Part shown: positions 1 through 7,417 of the stretch, one piece after another
Layout of the letters: the number at the start of each line of letters is the position of its first letter
How positions within the stretch are numbered: position 1 is the first letter of the stretch
The notes under the pieces: generated by a model
Told to the model about the DNA's origin: nothing
What the model saw: the letters and a program-made list of their open reading frames with translations, nothing else
Databases searched by the model: none
Made by a program: the position numbers and the translations under genes
Origin: an uncultured Oscillospiraceae bacterium
GTDB lineage: Bacteria > Bacillota > Clostridia > Oscillospirales > Oscillospiraceae
Direction: 5' to 3'
DNA: 55,281 nucleotides
NCBI GenBank assembly: GCA_934597345.1
Contig: CAKTRJ010000014.1
Span: forward strand, 1 to 55,281

Positions 1-77
1 TCCCGAGTGGCCAAAGGGGACAGACTGTAAATCTGCTGGCAACGCCTTCGGTGGTTCGAATCCACCATCCCCCACCA
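1..77 (+). tRNA. tRNA-Tyr (GTA), 5' end cut off by window
   Basis: The sequence carries a long variable arm typical of class II tRNAs, the anticodon loop CTGTAAATC with anticodon GTA, a T arm GGTTCGAATCC and an encoded CCA end. The first few bases of the acceptor stem lie outside the window. The 3' acceptor strand ATCCCCC is visible. A hairpin terminator follows directly, so this is the last gene of its transcript. Confidence 0.95.
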
Positions 78-80
78 GAA

Positions 81-110
81 AAACCGTCTTGCTTTGCAAG
101 GCGGTTTTTC
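81..110 (+). terminator. Rho-independent terminator of tRNA-Tyr
   Basis: A stem pairing AACCGTCTTGC with GCAAGGCGGTT (one G-T pair) around a TTT loop is followed by a run of T. Confidence 0.85.
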
Positions 111-143
111 AATTGAATCCGCCCTTCGGGCAGGCCGGAAACT

Positions 144-252
144 TGTCATTCCGAGACAGTGACCGATGTCACTGTCGTGGGAATCCGTATCCTTCGATGA
201 TAGCCAAAAGAACGGATTGCCACGCCAGTCTGCTGACTGGCTCGCAATGACA
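144..252. repeat. Intergenic repeat family D, copy 1
   Basis: It begins with TGTCATTCCGAG and ends with CGCAATGACA, with a GTGGGAATCCG segment and a GCCAGTC..GACTGGC stem inside. A perfect hairpin (9-bp arms GACAGTGAC/GTCACTGTC) occupies 155-176. The same outline recurs at 10898-11002, and a shortened form at 24830-24871. Short ORFs across it are artefacts of the repeat. Confidence 0.75.
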
Positions 253-281
253 AAACAAGGAGGCTGTCGCGTCTACCGCGT

Positions 282-309
282 GCGGGCCGTCGGGGACGCT
301 GGCCCCTAC
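282..309. repeat. Intergenic repeat family B, short copy
   Basis: GCGGGCCGTCGGGGACGC followed by GGCCCCTAC is nearly identical to the segment at 33321-33350. The arms GGGCCGTC and GACGCTGGCCC-type complement can form a hairpin. Confidence 0.6.
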
Positions 310-386
310 AATTATTTACCGTGCATATGTGTTGAAATTTCTCCCCTCCTCTCGCCCTACCACACAAGTTTCTTGGCAACGATGTC

Positions 387-415
387 ATGATATCACAAGA
401 AGCTTGATTTGTCAA
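387..415 (-). promoter_or_regulatory. Divergent sigma-A promoter without an evident gene
   Basis: Reading the minus strand, TTGACA is followed by a 17-bp spacer and TATCAT. Operator 396-406 fills the spacer. A ribosome-binding-like AGGAGGGGAG follows near 345-354, but the only ATG after it opens a four-codon frame before family B and D repeats begin. The gene it once served may be gone. Confidence 0.5.
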
Positions 416-446
416 GCGCAAATTTACAAGTTTCTTGTTTTGATTC

Positions 447-475
447 TTGACACATTCCGATTAAGCCTGTAAAAT
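447..475 (+). promoter_or_regulatory. Promoter of the XRE/S24 repressor
   Basis: A consensus TTGACA and a TAAAAT box are separated by 17 bp, upstream of the AAAGGAGG ribosome binding site at about 503. Operators flank both sides. Confidence 0.8.
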
Positions 476-517
476 AGAGGACAAGAAAACAAGAAGCTTG
501 TAAAAGGAGGATGCCCC

Positions 518-1261
518 ATGAGCTTTGGCGAGCAATTGCGCAGACGGCGGGAGGAGCTGGGCATGAGCCGGGACGCGCTGGCGGAGATGCTGGGCGTCAG
601 CCGCAGCGCCATCGGCAACTATGAGACCGGCGTCAGCACGCCCAAGGAAGACGTGCTGCTGCGGCTGTTTGACGCCCTTCAGGTGGACCCCAACTATCTG
701 TACCGGGGCGCGTTCCGCCACGCCTTCACCTGCTCCGGCGAGGAGCAGCGGATGGTTGAGAAATACCGCGCCCTGCCGCTGGCGGGGCGGCAGATGGTAC
801 ATGCCGTGCTGGACGGCCTGACGGACTTGCAGGAGCAATGGCGGCAGGATACCCCGGCGGACAACATCCGCACCATCCCGCTGTACGCCTCCCCTGCCGC
901 CGCCGGCTTTGCCGCGCCGGTGTTTCTGGAGGACTATGAGCTGATCCCCGTCACGGGCGACGTGCCTATGGGCGCGGAGCTGGCGGTGCGCATCCAGGGC
1001 GACTCCATGGCGCCGTGGATCGACGACGGATCGGTGGTCTATGTGAACCATGACCCGCTGCAAAACGGCGACGTGGGCATTTTCTGTGTGGACGGCGACA
1101 TGCTGTGTAAGCAGTATTACCGGGACGCGCTGGGCATGGTGTACCTGTTCTCCCTGAACCGGAAGCGTGCCGATATGGACGTGGTGTTTCATCAGGGCAG
1201 CGGCCGCAGCCTTACCTGCTTCGGGCGGGTGATGATGCACGGCCTGCCCCTGCCGGAATAA
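518..1261 (+). CDS. XRE-type repressor with S24 (LexA-like) self-cleavage domain
   Basis: The 247-residue protein has an N-terminal helix-turn-helix of the XRE/Cro type (about residues 5-60, with the recognition segment SRSAIGNYETG) and a C-terminal S24/LexA-like peptidase domain (about 120-240). The catalytic Ser is S163 in GDSM and the Lys is K198 in LCKQY. An Ala-Gly scissile pair (A129-G130, in PAAAGF) has the form cut in LexA and CI. The family represses DNA-damage or phage functions and inactivates itself by autocleavage, usually stimulated by RecA; stimulation here is not shown. It has its own promoter with four operators. It could be a stand-alone stress regulator or a relic of a prophage, as no phage genes are nearby. 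Confidence 0.88.
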   Translation: MSFGEQLRRRREELGMSRDALAEMLGVSRSAIGNYETGVSTPKEDVLLRLFDALQVDPNYLYRGAFRHAFTCSGEEQRMVEKYRALPLAGRQMVHAVLDGLTDLQEQWRQDTPADNIRTIPLYASPAAAGFAAPVFLEDYELIPVTGDVPMGAELAVRIQGDSMAPWIDDGSVVYVNHDPLQNGDVGIFCVDGDMLCKQYYRDALGMVYLFSLNRKRADMDVVFHQGSGRSLTCFGRVMMHGLPLPE

Positions 1262-1319
1262 TATCCCATTGAAGCGGACATAATGCAGTCATTCCATATT
1301 GAATAAGGAGTGTGCTGCT

Positions 1320-1511
1320 ATGTACGCAAACGTGAACCAAAAGGCCTGCATCCAGTGCGGCCTGTGCCCCAGCATCTGCCCGGAGGTATTCTCGCTGGAC
1401 GACGGCGCGCCTGCCCACGCCATCACCGATCCCGTGCCGGAGGATTGCCGCCTGACGGCCCAGGAGGCCGCCGACAGCTGCCCCACCGGGGCCATCGAGA
1501 TCCGGGGATAG
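1320..1511 (+). CDS. Small [4Fe-4S] ferredoxin
   Basis: The 63-residue protein has the cluster motif CIQCGLCPSIC followed by PEVF and a distal Cys in DSCPTGAI, as in single-cluster ferredoxins of the Thermotoga/Clostridium type. It would carry electrons in the cytoplasm between oxidoreductases; its partner cannot be read from the sequence. The ATG at 1320 is preferred because AAGGAG lies nine bases upstream; an earlier in-frame start at 1299 would overlap that site. The extra Cys in the N-terminal half of the last motif may form a disulfide, as known for some relatives. It stands alone between the repressor and a block of intergenic repeats. Confidence 0.88.
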   Translation: MYANVNQKACIQCGLCPSICPEVFSLDDGAPAHAITDPVPEDCRLTAQEAADSCPTGAIEIRG

Positions 1512-1535
1512 AAGGGCTTTTGCCTTTGTCCTTTT

Positions 1536-1612
1536 GTAGGGGCGGACGACTCTGTCCGCCCGCAAGAAACCGTACAAACATCGTCAGGGCCGACAGAGTC
1601 GTCGGCCCCTAC
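1536..1612. repeat. Intergenic repeat family B, long inverted copy
   Basis: GTAGGGGCGGACGACTCTGT at the left end is the inverted complement of the right end (ACAGAGTCGTCGGCCCCTAC), with a central loop of about 35 bp. The same architecture with other arm sequences occurs at 21010-21085 and 28804-28879. Confidence 0.75.
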
Positions 1613-1643
1613 AACCGATTTAAGCAATCGGTGCGTTTATCGT

Positions 1644-1672
1644 GCGGCGGGGTGAGAGCACCCCGCCCTACG
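1644..1672. repeat. Intergenic repeat family C, short hairpin copy
   Basis: GCGGGGTG-AGAG-CACCCCGC followed by CCTACG forms an 8-bp hairpin. It is shared with copies at 13278, 20917 and 34424. Confidence 0.7.
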
Positions 1673-1715
1673 AAATTTTACTCCGAAAATCTCGCCGGAT
1701 CCCGCAAAATAATAC

Positions 1716-1744
1716 TTTACAACCTTGATTTTCTGTGATATTCT
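1716..1744 (+). promoter_or_regulatory. Promoter of rpsO
   Basis: TTTACA and TATTCT are separated by 17 bp. Transcription would begin near 1751, leaving a leader of about 105 nt. Confidence 0.65.
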
Positions 1745-1750
1745 ATTTAG

Positions 1751-1856
1751 GCACGTTAATGTGCGTGACTATGGCCGTCCGGCTTCGTTATGCGGATCAT
1801 TCACCTGTCCCACGACGCAGCGGCACGGCAAAATTCAAGAAAGGTGGAAACACACT
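1751..1856 (+). promoter_or_regulatory. rpsO 5' leader, candidate S15 autoregulatory region
   Basis: The untranslated leader opens with a small hairpin (GCAC-GTTAAT-GTGC at 1751-1764) and contains further GC-rich complementary segments before the AAAGGTGG ribosome binding site. S15 commonly represses its own mRNA through leader structures that differ between phyla. No known S15 leader class was identified by eye, so the regulatory role is inference. Confidence 0.35.
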
Positions 1857-2123
1857 ATGATGCTGAAAGACCAGAAGACCGCTATTATCGAGAACAACCG
1901 CACTCACGCTACCGACACCGGCTCCCCCGAGGTGCAGGTCGCCATTCTGACCGAGCGTATCAACCAGCTGACCGCTCACCTGAAGGTGCATCCCCATGAC
2001 TTCCACAGCCGCCGCGGTATGCAGATGATGATCGGTAAGCGCCGCCGTCTGCTGGACTATCTGGCCAAGAAGGACATCGAGCGTTATCGTGCCCTGATCG
2101 CCAAGCTGGGTCTGCGTAAGTAA
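1857..2123 (+). CDS. rpsO: 30S ribosomal protein S15
   Basis: The 88-residue product matches S15 over its full length, with the signature stretches [16 protein letters not shown] and [17 protein letters not shown] and the ending LGLRK. S15 binds the 16S rRNA central domain early in small-subunit assembly. The ATG at 1857 follows AAAGGTGG by nine bases; a second ATG three bases later is an alternative. The order rpsO-terminator-pnp is the one known from E. coli and many Firmicutes, and partial read-through into pnp is likely. Confidence 0.96.
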   Translation: MMLKDQKTAIIENNRTHATDTGSPEVQVAILTERINQLTAHLKVHPHDFHSRRGMQMMIGKRRRLLDYLAKKDIERYRALIAKLGLRK

Positions 2124-2135
2124 TTTGTTGAAACA

Positions 2136-2167
2136 GGGTGATGTGCGCACGCGCATCACCCTTCTTT
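2136..2167 (+). terminator. Terminator between rpsO and pnp
   Basis: GGGTGATGTGCG and GCGCATCACCC pair around a short loop, with a T-rich tail. It probably attenuates rather than fully stops transcription into pnp, for which no separate promoter is obvious. Confidence 0.75.
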
Positions 2168-2197
2168 CACGTTTTGCCGTCTGTGCCAAGACTGGCC

Positions 2198-2254
2198 TTT
2201 AGCAGTTGAAAATGTGCCGAAACGGCGGATTTCGGGGCGTTTTCAAGTGCTAAA
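2198..2254 (+). promoter_or_regulatory. Long stem-loop in the pnp leader
   Basis: TTTAGCAGTTGAAAA at 2198-2212 pairs with TTTTCAAGTGCTAAA at 2240-2254 with a single mismatch. A second stem CCGAAA/TTTCGG sits inside. In E. coli a comparable double-stranded leader is cut by RNase III, after which PNPase represses its own synthesis. The parallel is positional and structural, not sequence-based. Confidence 0.5.
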
Positions 2255-2308
2255 CGGTGGTGGCGGCATGGATGGCGAGGCCATATTTTTACAAAAAGGA
2301 GAAACGAC

Positions 2309-4459
2309 ATGTCGACTATTATCACCCATCGCCAATTCCCCCAGTACCACAAGTACACCATGGATCTGGCCGGCCGTCCTCTGACTCTTGAGGTGGGCAA
2401 GCTGGCCGAGCTGGCCAACGCCGCCGTCATGGTGGGCTACGGCGATACCCGCGTGCTGTGCTGCGTCACCGCCTCCGCCCGTCCCCGCGACGGTATCGAC
2501 TTCTTCCCCCTGAGCGTGGACTTTGAGGAGAAGATGTACTCCGTGGGCCGCATCCCCGGCAGCTTCAACCGCCGTGAGGGCCGCCCCGGCGAGAAGGGCA
2601 TCCTGACCTCCCGCGTCATCGACCGCCCCATCCGCCCGCTGTTCCCCTACGATTTCCGCAATGACGTGTCCGTGATGTGCACCGTCATGGCCGTGGATCA
2701 CGACTGCTCTCCCGAGATCGCCGCGCTGATCGGCACCTCCGCCGCGCTGGCTATCTCCGACATTCCCTGGAACGGCCCTGTGGGCGCTTTGAAGGTGGGT
2801 CTGGTGGACGGCAAGCTGGTGCTGAACCCTGACAGCGAGCAGCGCAAGGTCTCCGATCTGGACGTGACCGTGGTCTCCACCGGCAAGAAGGTGGTCATGA
2901 TCGAAGCGGGCGCCAACCAGGTCACCAACGACACCATGTTCGAGGCCATCAAGATGGCCCACGAGGAGAACCAGAAGCAGATCGCCCTCATCAACCAGAT
3001 GGTGGCCGAGATCGGCAAGCCCAAGTTCGACTATCCCCACGCCGACTTCGATCAGGAGCTGTTTGACAAGATCGTAAGCGCCACCATGGACGACGCCAAG
3101 GCCGCCATGGATACCGATGACAAGAACGTCCGCGAGGCCCGCTGGAACCAGCTGATCGAGAAGTGGCACGAGCTGTTCCTGGAGGACTATCCCAACATGG
3201 ATCAGTATCTGGACGAGATCACCTATAAGTTCCAGAAGAAGATCGTCAAGGCATGGCTGCTGGAGGGTCACCGTGTGGATGGCCGCCAGAAGAACGAGAT
3301 CCGTCCTCTGGATGCCGAGGTGGGCGTGCTGCCCCGCGTTCACGGCTCCGGCCTGTTCACCCGCGGCCAGACCCAGGTGCTGAGCGTCTGCACCCTGGAC
3401 ACCCTGTCCGCCAACCAGAAGCTGGACACCATCTGGGAAGAGACCGAGAAGCGCTATATGCACCACTACAACTTCCCCGGCTACTCCGTGGGCGAGGCCA
3501 AGCCCGCCCGCAGCCCCGGCCGCCGCGAGATCGGCCATGGCGCGCTGGCCGAGCGTGCCCTGCTGCCTGTGATCCCTCCCGTGGAGGAGTTCCCCTACGC
3601 CATCCGCGTGGTGTCTGAGGTGGTCAGCTCCAACGGCTCCACCTCCCAGGGCTCCATCTGCGGCTCTACGCTGGCCCTGATGGACGCCGGTGTGCCCATC
3701 TCCGCGCCTGTTGCCGGTATCTCCTGCGGCCTGATCCAGGACGACGAGGGCGGCTTCACCACCTTCATCGACATCCAGGGCGTGGAGGACTTCCACGGCG
3801 AGATGGACTTCAAGGTGGCCGGCACCAAGAAGGGTATCACCGCCATCCAGATGGATCTGAAGAACGACGGCCTGACCATGGAGATCATCCGCAATGCGCT
3901 GGATATCACCTATGACGCCCGCTGCCAGATCCTGGATCAGGTGATGCTGCCCGTCATCAGCGAGCCTCGCCCCGAGGTCAGCAAGTACGCCCCCAAGATG
4001 ATCACCATGCACATTGATCCCGACCGCATCCGCGAGGTCATCGGCAAGGGCGGCAGCGTGATCCAGAAGATCGTGGCCGAGTCCGGCGCCAAGGTGGACA
4101 TCGACGACGACGGCACTATCCATATCGCCTCCCCCGACGCGGAGAGCTGCGACAAGGCCAAGAAGTTCATCGACGACATCGTGTTCGTGCCCGAGGTGGG
4201 CAAGCTGTACTACGGCCGCGTCGTGCGCTTGATGACCTTCGGTGCTTTCGTGGAGATCGCCCCCGGTAAGGACGGTCTGGTCCACATCTCCAAGCTGGCC
4301 GACAAGCGCATCGAGAAGGTGGAGGACGCCTGCAAGGTGGGCGACATGATGTGGGTCAAGTTCATGGAGATCGACGAGAAGGGCCGCTGGAACCTGTCTC
4401 ACAAGGACGCCATGAAGGAGATCGCCGCCAAGGAAGCCGCCGGCGAGAAGATCATGTAA
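2309..4459 (+). CDS. pnp: Polynucleotide phosphorylase
   Basis: The 716-residue protein has the full PNPase domain order: an RNase PH-like domain (about 15-145), an all-helical linker, a second, catalytic RNase PH domain (about 325-550, with FTRGQTQVL and the SNGSTSQGSICG region), a KH domain with VIGKGGSVIQ (about 580) and an S1 domain beginning near YYGRVVRLMTFGAFVEI. It degrades RNA 3' to 5' using phosphate and joins the RNA degradosome. Length is normal. AAAAGGAG precedes the ATG. A terminator closes the unit downstream, and the leader hairpin suggests autoregulation. Confidence 0.97.
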   Translation: MSTIITHRQFPQYHKYTMDLAGRPLTLEVGKLAELANAAVMVGYGDTRVLCCVTASARPRDGIDFFPLSVDFEEKMYSVGRIPGSFNRREGRPGEKGILTSRVIDRPIRPLFPYDFRNDVSVMCTVMAVDHDCSPEIAALIGTSAALAISDIPWNGPVGALKVGLVDGKLVLNPDSEQRKVSDLDVTVVSTGKKVVMIEAGANQVTNDTMFEAIKMAHEENQKQIALINQMVAEIGKPKFDYPHADFDQELFDKIVSATMDDAKAAMDTDDKNVREARWNQLIEKWHELFLEDYPNMDQYLDEITYKFQKKIVKAWLLEGHRVDGRQKNEIRPLDAEVGVLPRVHGSGLFTRGQTQVLSVCTLDTLSANQKLDTIWEETEKRYMHHYNFPGYSVGEAKPARSPGRREIGHGALAERALLPVIPPVEEFPYAIRVVSEVVSSNGSTSQGSICGSTLALMDAGVPISAPVAGISCGLIQDDEGGFTTFIDIQGVEDFHGEMDFKVAGTKKGITAIQMDLKNDGLTMEIIRNALDITYDARCQILDQVMLPVISEPRPEVSKYAPKMITMHIDPDRIREVIGKGGSVIQKIVAESGAKVDIDDDGTIHIASPDAESCDKAKKFIDDIVFVPEVGKLYYGRVVRLMTFGAFVEIAPGKDGLVHISKLADKRIEKVEDACKVGDMMWVKFMEIDEKGRWNLSHKDAMKEIAAKEAAGEKIM

Positions 4460-4484
4460 TCAACGCGGAACACCGCGAAAATAA

Positions 4485-4519
4485 AGAGCAGGAGCGCTCA
4501 GGCGCTCCTGCTCTTGTTT
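4485..4519 (+). terminator. Terminator of pnp
   Basis: A perfect stem AGAGCAGGAGCGC/GCGCTCCTGCTCT with a short loop is followed by TGTTTG. Confidence 0.85.
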
Positions 4520-4539
4520 GTGCAGAGAATATATCCCCG

Positions 4540-4568
4540 TTGACAGTCCCCTGCCCGTCCTCTATACT
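4540..4568 (+). promoter_or_regulatory. Promoter of the zinc-ribbon membrane protein gene
   Basis: TTGACA, a 17-bp spacer and TATACT lie 32 bp upstream of the start codon. Confidence 0.75.
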
Positions 4569-4599
4569 GAAAGCATCACTATCACAGGGAGGAACACCG

Positions 4600-4932
4600 A
4601 TGGACGCGTATAAGATCTGTCCCCAGTGCGGCACGCATAACGACCCTCAGAACAGGCTGTGCGAGAATTGCCGGAAAACACTGATCGATGTACGGGTATC
4701 CGGCGATCTCTCCAAGCTGAAGCCGGAGAGAAATCCGGTGGCGCGGCTCCTGAAGATCTGCGCTGTGGTGATCTACGTCTTTGCCGCTGCGACCGGCATT
4801 AAGGAAACACTCAGCTACGGCGTTATATCCTTTTTGCTGCGGGACTGGGTGCTGGGCTTCATGGCGGGAACGCTGCTGCTGGGCTTTTCCGAGGTCGTCC
4901 GCCTGCTGCACGAGATCAATCAGAAGAAATGA
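4600..4932 (+). CDS. Small zinc-ribbon membrane protein, function unknown
   Basis: The 110-residue protein starts with a zinc-ribbon of the form CPQCG...CENCRK (residues 7-26), followed by a basic linker and two hydrophobic segments (about 50-66 and 77-97), so it should sit in the membrane with the ribbon in the cytoplasm. A GGGAGG site precedes the ATG. It is a single-gene unit with its own promoter and terminator. Zinc-ribbon plus two-helix proteins are common and mostly unstudied in Firmicutes; no function is assigned. Confidence 0.75.
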   Translation: MDAYKICPQCGTHNDPQNRLCENCRKTLIDVRVSGDLSKLKPERNPVARLLKICAVVIYVFAAATGIKETLSYGVISFLLRDWVLGFMAGTLLLGFSEVVRLLHEINQKK

Positions 4933-4934
4933 AA

Positions 4935-4959
4935 GAACTGCCTCCGGCGGTTCTTTTTT
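4935..4959 (+). terminator. Terminator of the zinc-ribbon gene
   Basis: GAACTGCC-TCC-GGCGGTTC followed by TTTTTT. Confidence 0.85.
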
Positions 4960-4986
4960 GCTTATACCTCCCACTTGAAACATCTG

Positions 4987-5016
4987 CTTTTCTTTTACCG
5001 GCACTTGTGGTATACT
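4987..5016 (+). promoter_or_regulatory. Extended -10 promoter of mnmE
   Basis: TATACT at 5011-5016 is preceded by TGG, giving an extended -10 element in the string TTGTGGTATACT; the -35 region is weak (CTTTTC). Near-identical strings precede parA and the structured RNA at 13.57 kb. Confidence 0.6.
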
Positions 5017-5055
5017 GCTATTTGTAAAACTATGCGCAAAAGGGAGGTTGTCTCC

Positions 5056-6423
5056 ATGTCTGATACCATTGCCGCCATCGCTACGGCGCAAAGTCCCAGC
5101 GCCATCGGCATCCTGCGGCTCAGCGGCCCGGATACCAAAACCGTGCTGGACGCGGTGTTTTTCCCGCGAAACGGCAGGCCCATGTCACAGCAGGCCGCCC
5201 GCACCATGGTGCTGGGCCGGGTGCTGGACGGCGAGGGCCGCGTGGTGGACAGCGCGCTGTGCGTGCTGTTCCCCGGCCCCGACAGCTATACCGGCGAGGA
5301 CTGCGCCGAGATCCACTGCCACGGCTCGCCCGTGGTGCTGAACGAGGGCTTGAAGCTGCTGCTGAGCCACGGCGCACGGCAGGCAAAGGGCGGCGAATTC
5401 ACCCAGCGGGCCTTCCTCAACGGCCGCATGGATCTTTTGCAGGCGGAGGCCGTGGCAGACATCATCGACGCCGAGACCGCCGAGACGGCCCGCAACGCCG
5501 CCGGACAGCTGGAGGGCGTGCTGAGCCGCAGCGTCCAGGCGGTGTACGACACGCTGATGGGCGTGACCAGCCGGTTCTACGCCATCGTGGACTATCCCGA
5601 CGAGGATATCGAGGACTTACAGCGGGAGCAGCTGCTGGACGCCCTGCGTGAAAGCGAGAACAAGCTGACGGAGCTGCTGGCCACCTTCTCCCGGGGCCAG
5701 CTGATGAAGCAGGGCGTTCCCACGGTGCTGCTGGGCAAGCCCAACGTGGGCAAATCCTCGCTGCTGAACGCGCTGGTGGGCTATGACCGGGCCATCGTCA
5801 CCGACGTGGCGGGCACCACCCGCGACACGGTGGAGGAGAAGCTGCTGCTGGGCCATGTGCTGCTGCGGCTGACGGACACGGCGGGCATCCGGGAGACGGG
5901 CGACGCTGTGGAACAGCTGGGCATGGATCGCAGCCGCAGGGCGGCGGAGCGCGCGGCGCTGGCCCTGCTGCTGCTGGATGGCTCCGCGCCGCTGGACGCG
6001 GAGGACGAGGCGGCCATGGCCGTGGCGGAGAAGGCGCCCCATCTGCTGGTGGTGGTCAATAAATGCGACCTGCCCCGGCAGCTGGACATCGGCGCGCTGG
6101 CCGACCGGTTCGACAATGTGCTGTCCGTCTCCGCCAAGACCGGCGAGGGCATGGCCGCCCTGTGCGAGGCCATCGGCGAGCAGTTTCCCGCCGGAACGGA
6201 GACCCAGGGCGAGCTGCTGACCAACGCCCGCCAGGCTGACGCGGTGGGTCGGGCGCTGAGCTGCGTGAAGAACGCCCGTGCGTCCCTGCGGATCGGCATG
6301 ACGCCGGACGTGGTGCTGACGGACGCCGAGGGCGCGCTGGAGGCCCTGGGCGAATTGAACGGAAAACACATCCGGGAGGATCTGGTGGACACCATCTTTT
6401 CCCGGTTCTGCGTGGGAAAGTGA
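5056..6423 (+). CDS. mnmE: tRNA modification GTPase MnmE
   Basis: The 455-residue protein has an N-terminal tetrahydrofolate-binding domain (starting DTIAAIATAQSPSAIGILRLSG), a helical domain, an inserted G domain with P-loop GKPNVGKS, switch residues DTAG and the specificity motif NKCD, and the conserved C-terminal FCVGK whose Cys is needed for activity. With MnmG it installs the carboxymethylaminomethyl group on wobble uridine of certain tRNAs. The ATG at 5056 follows GGGAGG and starts the conserved domain; an upstream in-frame ATG at 4975 overlaps the promoter. mnmG, its usual neighbour, is not present in this window. Confidence 0.96.
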   Translation: MSDTIAAIATAQSPSAIGILRLSGPDTKTVLDAVFFPRNGRPMSQQAARTMVLGRVLDGEGRVVDSALCVLFPGPDSYTGEDCAEIHCHGSPVVLNEGLKLLLSHGARQAKGGEFTQRAFLNGRMDLLQAEAVADIIDAETAETARNAAGQLEGVLSRSVQAVYDTLMGVTSRFYAIVDYPDEDIEDLQREQLLDALRESENKLTELLATFSRGQLMKQGVPTVLLGKPNVGKSSLLNALVGYDRAIVTDVAGTTRDTVEEKLLLGHVLLRLTDTAGIRETGDAVEQLGMDRSRRAAERAALALLLLDGSAPLDAEDEAAMAVAEKAPHLLVVVNKCDLPRQLDIGALADRFDNVLSVSAKTGEGMAALCEAIGEQFPAGTETQGELLTNARQADAVGRALSCVKNARASLRIGMTPDVVLTDAEGALEALGELNGKHIREDLVDTIFSRFCVGK

Positions 6424-6431
6424 GGAGAGCT

Positions 6432-7385
6432 ATGGACTGGCTGGAATTGAAGATCGACACCGCGCCCGCCGGCATCGACCCGGTGACGGAGATGCTGACC
6501 GAGCATGGCGTTACCGGCGTGATCATCGACGATCAGCGGGACTTTCAGGATTTTATGGCCCACAATCAGGCCTACTGGGACTATGTGGACGAGGATCTGG
6601 TGAAGGAGAAGGAGAACCTCTGCCGGGTGACCTTCTATGTGGAGAATTCCCCGGCGGGGTACGGCGCCATCGCCGCCATCCGCATGGCCATGCACGCCAT
6701 GAAGCAGAAGCATCCGGAGTACGCGCCGCTGCTGCTGACCATGGAAAACGTGAAGGACGAGGACTGGGAGAACAACTGGAAGCAGTTCTATAAGCCCATG
6801 GAGATCGGTGAGCGGCTGCTGGTGATCCCCGCGTGGGAGAAGGCCGACCCCAAGGGCCGCGTGACCCTGACGCTGAACCCCGGCCTCACCTTCGGCACCG
6901 GCAGCCATGCCACCACCCGCCTTTGCCTGACGGCGCTGGAGAGCCGCATCCACGGCGGCGAGAAGGTGCTGGATCTGGGCTGCGGCAGCGGCATCCTGTC
7001 CATCGCCGCGCTGCGGCTGGGCGCGGGCAGCGCCTTCGCCTGCGACATCGACGAGAAGTGCATCGACGTGGCCTATGAAAACGCCGCCCTCAACGGCATC
7101 AGCAAAAAGCAGCTGACGGTGCGGCAGGGCGACGCCACCAAGGAGGGGGCGCTGCGCGATGCCATCGGCACCGGCTATGACGTGGTGGTGGCCAACATCG
7201 TGGCGGACGTGATCATTTCTCTGGCCCCGCAGGTGCGCCACTTCCTGAAGGAGGACGGCTGGTTCCTGACCTCCGGCATCATCGACGACCGGGCCGACGA
7301 GGTGGCCGCCGCGCTGGTGGCCGCCGGGTGGAGCATTGTGGAATCCTGCACCAGCGAGGGCTGGTACTGCTATATCTGCCGCTGA
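6432..7385 (+). CDS. prmA: Ribosomal protein L11 methyltransferase
   Basis: The 317-residue protein begins MDWLELKIDT, typical of PrmA, with an N-terminal substrate-recognition domain (to about 80) and a class I methyltransferase domain. The SAM motif is VLDLGCGSGILSIAALRLGA and the NPPY-like position reads VVANIVADV. It trimethylates L11 on the ribosome. The ATG at 6432 follows GAGGAG and lies eight bases after the mnmE stop, so the two are cotranscribed. An in-frame start 12 bases earlier would overlap mnmE and lacks a ribosome binding site. Confidence 0.94.
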   Translation: MDWLELKIDTAPAGIDPVTEMLTEHGVTGVIIDDQRDFQDFMAHNQAYWDYVDEDLVKEKENLCRVTFYVENSPAGYGAIAAIRMAMHAMKQKHPEYAPLLLTMENVKDEDWENNWKQFYKPMEIGERLLVIPAWEKADPKGRVTLTLNPGLTFGTGSHATTRLCLTALESRIHGGEKVLDLGCGSGILSIAALRLGAGSAFACDIDEKCIDVAYENAALNGISKKQLTVRQGDATKEGALRDAIGTGYDVVVANIVADVIISLAPQVRHFLKEDGWFLTSGIIDDRADEVAAALVAAGWSIVESCTSEGWYCYICR

Positions 7386-7417
7386 GACGCGGCGACCGAC
7401 GAGAGGAGGCATTTCTC

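Larger units (their letters stand above)
365..500. promoter_or_regulatory. Four CAAGNNNCTTG operators of the adjacent repressor
   Basis: The palindrome CAAG-NNN-CTTG occurs at 365-375 (TTT centre), 396-406 (AAG), 427-437 (TTT) and 490-500 (AAG). Start-to-start spacings are 31, 31 and 63 bp, close to three and six helical turns, so all copies face the same side of the DNA. One lies just upstream of the -35 box of the repressor promoter, one just downstream of its -10 box, and one inside the spacer of a divergent promoter. This layout suggests autorepression by the XRE/S24 protein, inferred from position. Confidence 0.7.

Noticed and set aside
146..421. 91-residue minus-strand frame downstream of the orphan divergent promoter
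   Set aside because: Its start lies upstream of the predicted transcription start, and the frame is made of repeat DNA.
1..1261. Prophage at the left end, suggested by the CI/LexA-like repressor and tRNA
   Set aside because: No integrase, attachment-site duplication or structural phage gene is present.
2243..4402. 719-residue minus-strand frame opposite pnp
   Set aside because: It is a mirror of the strongly conserved pnp gene caused by high third-position GC; it has low-complexity composition and no ribosome binding site.
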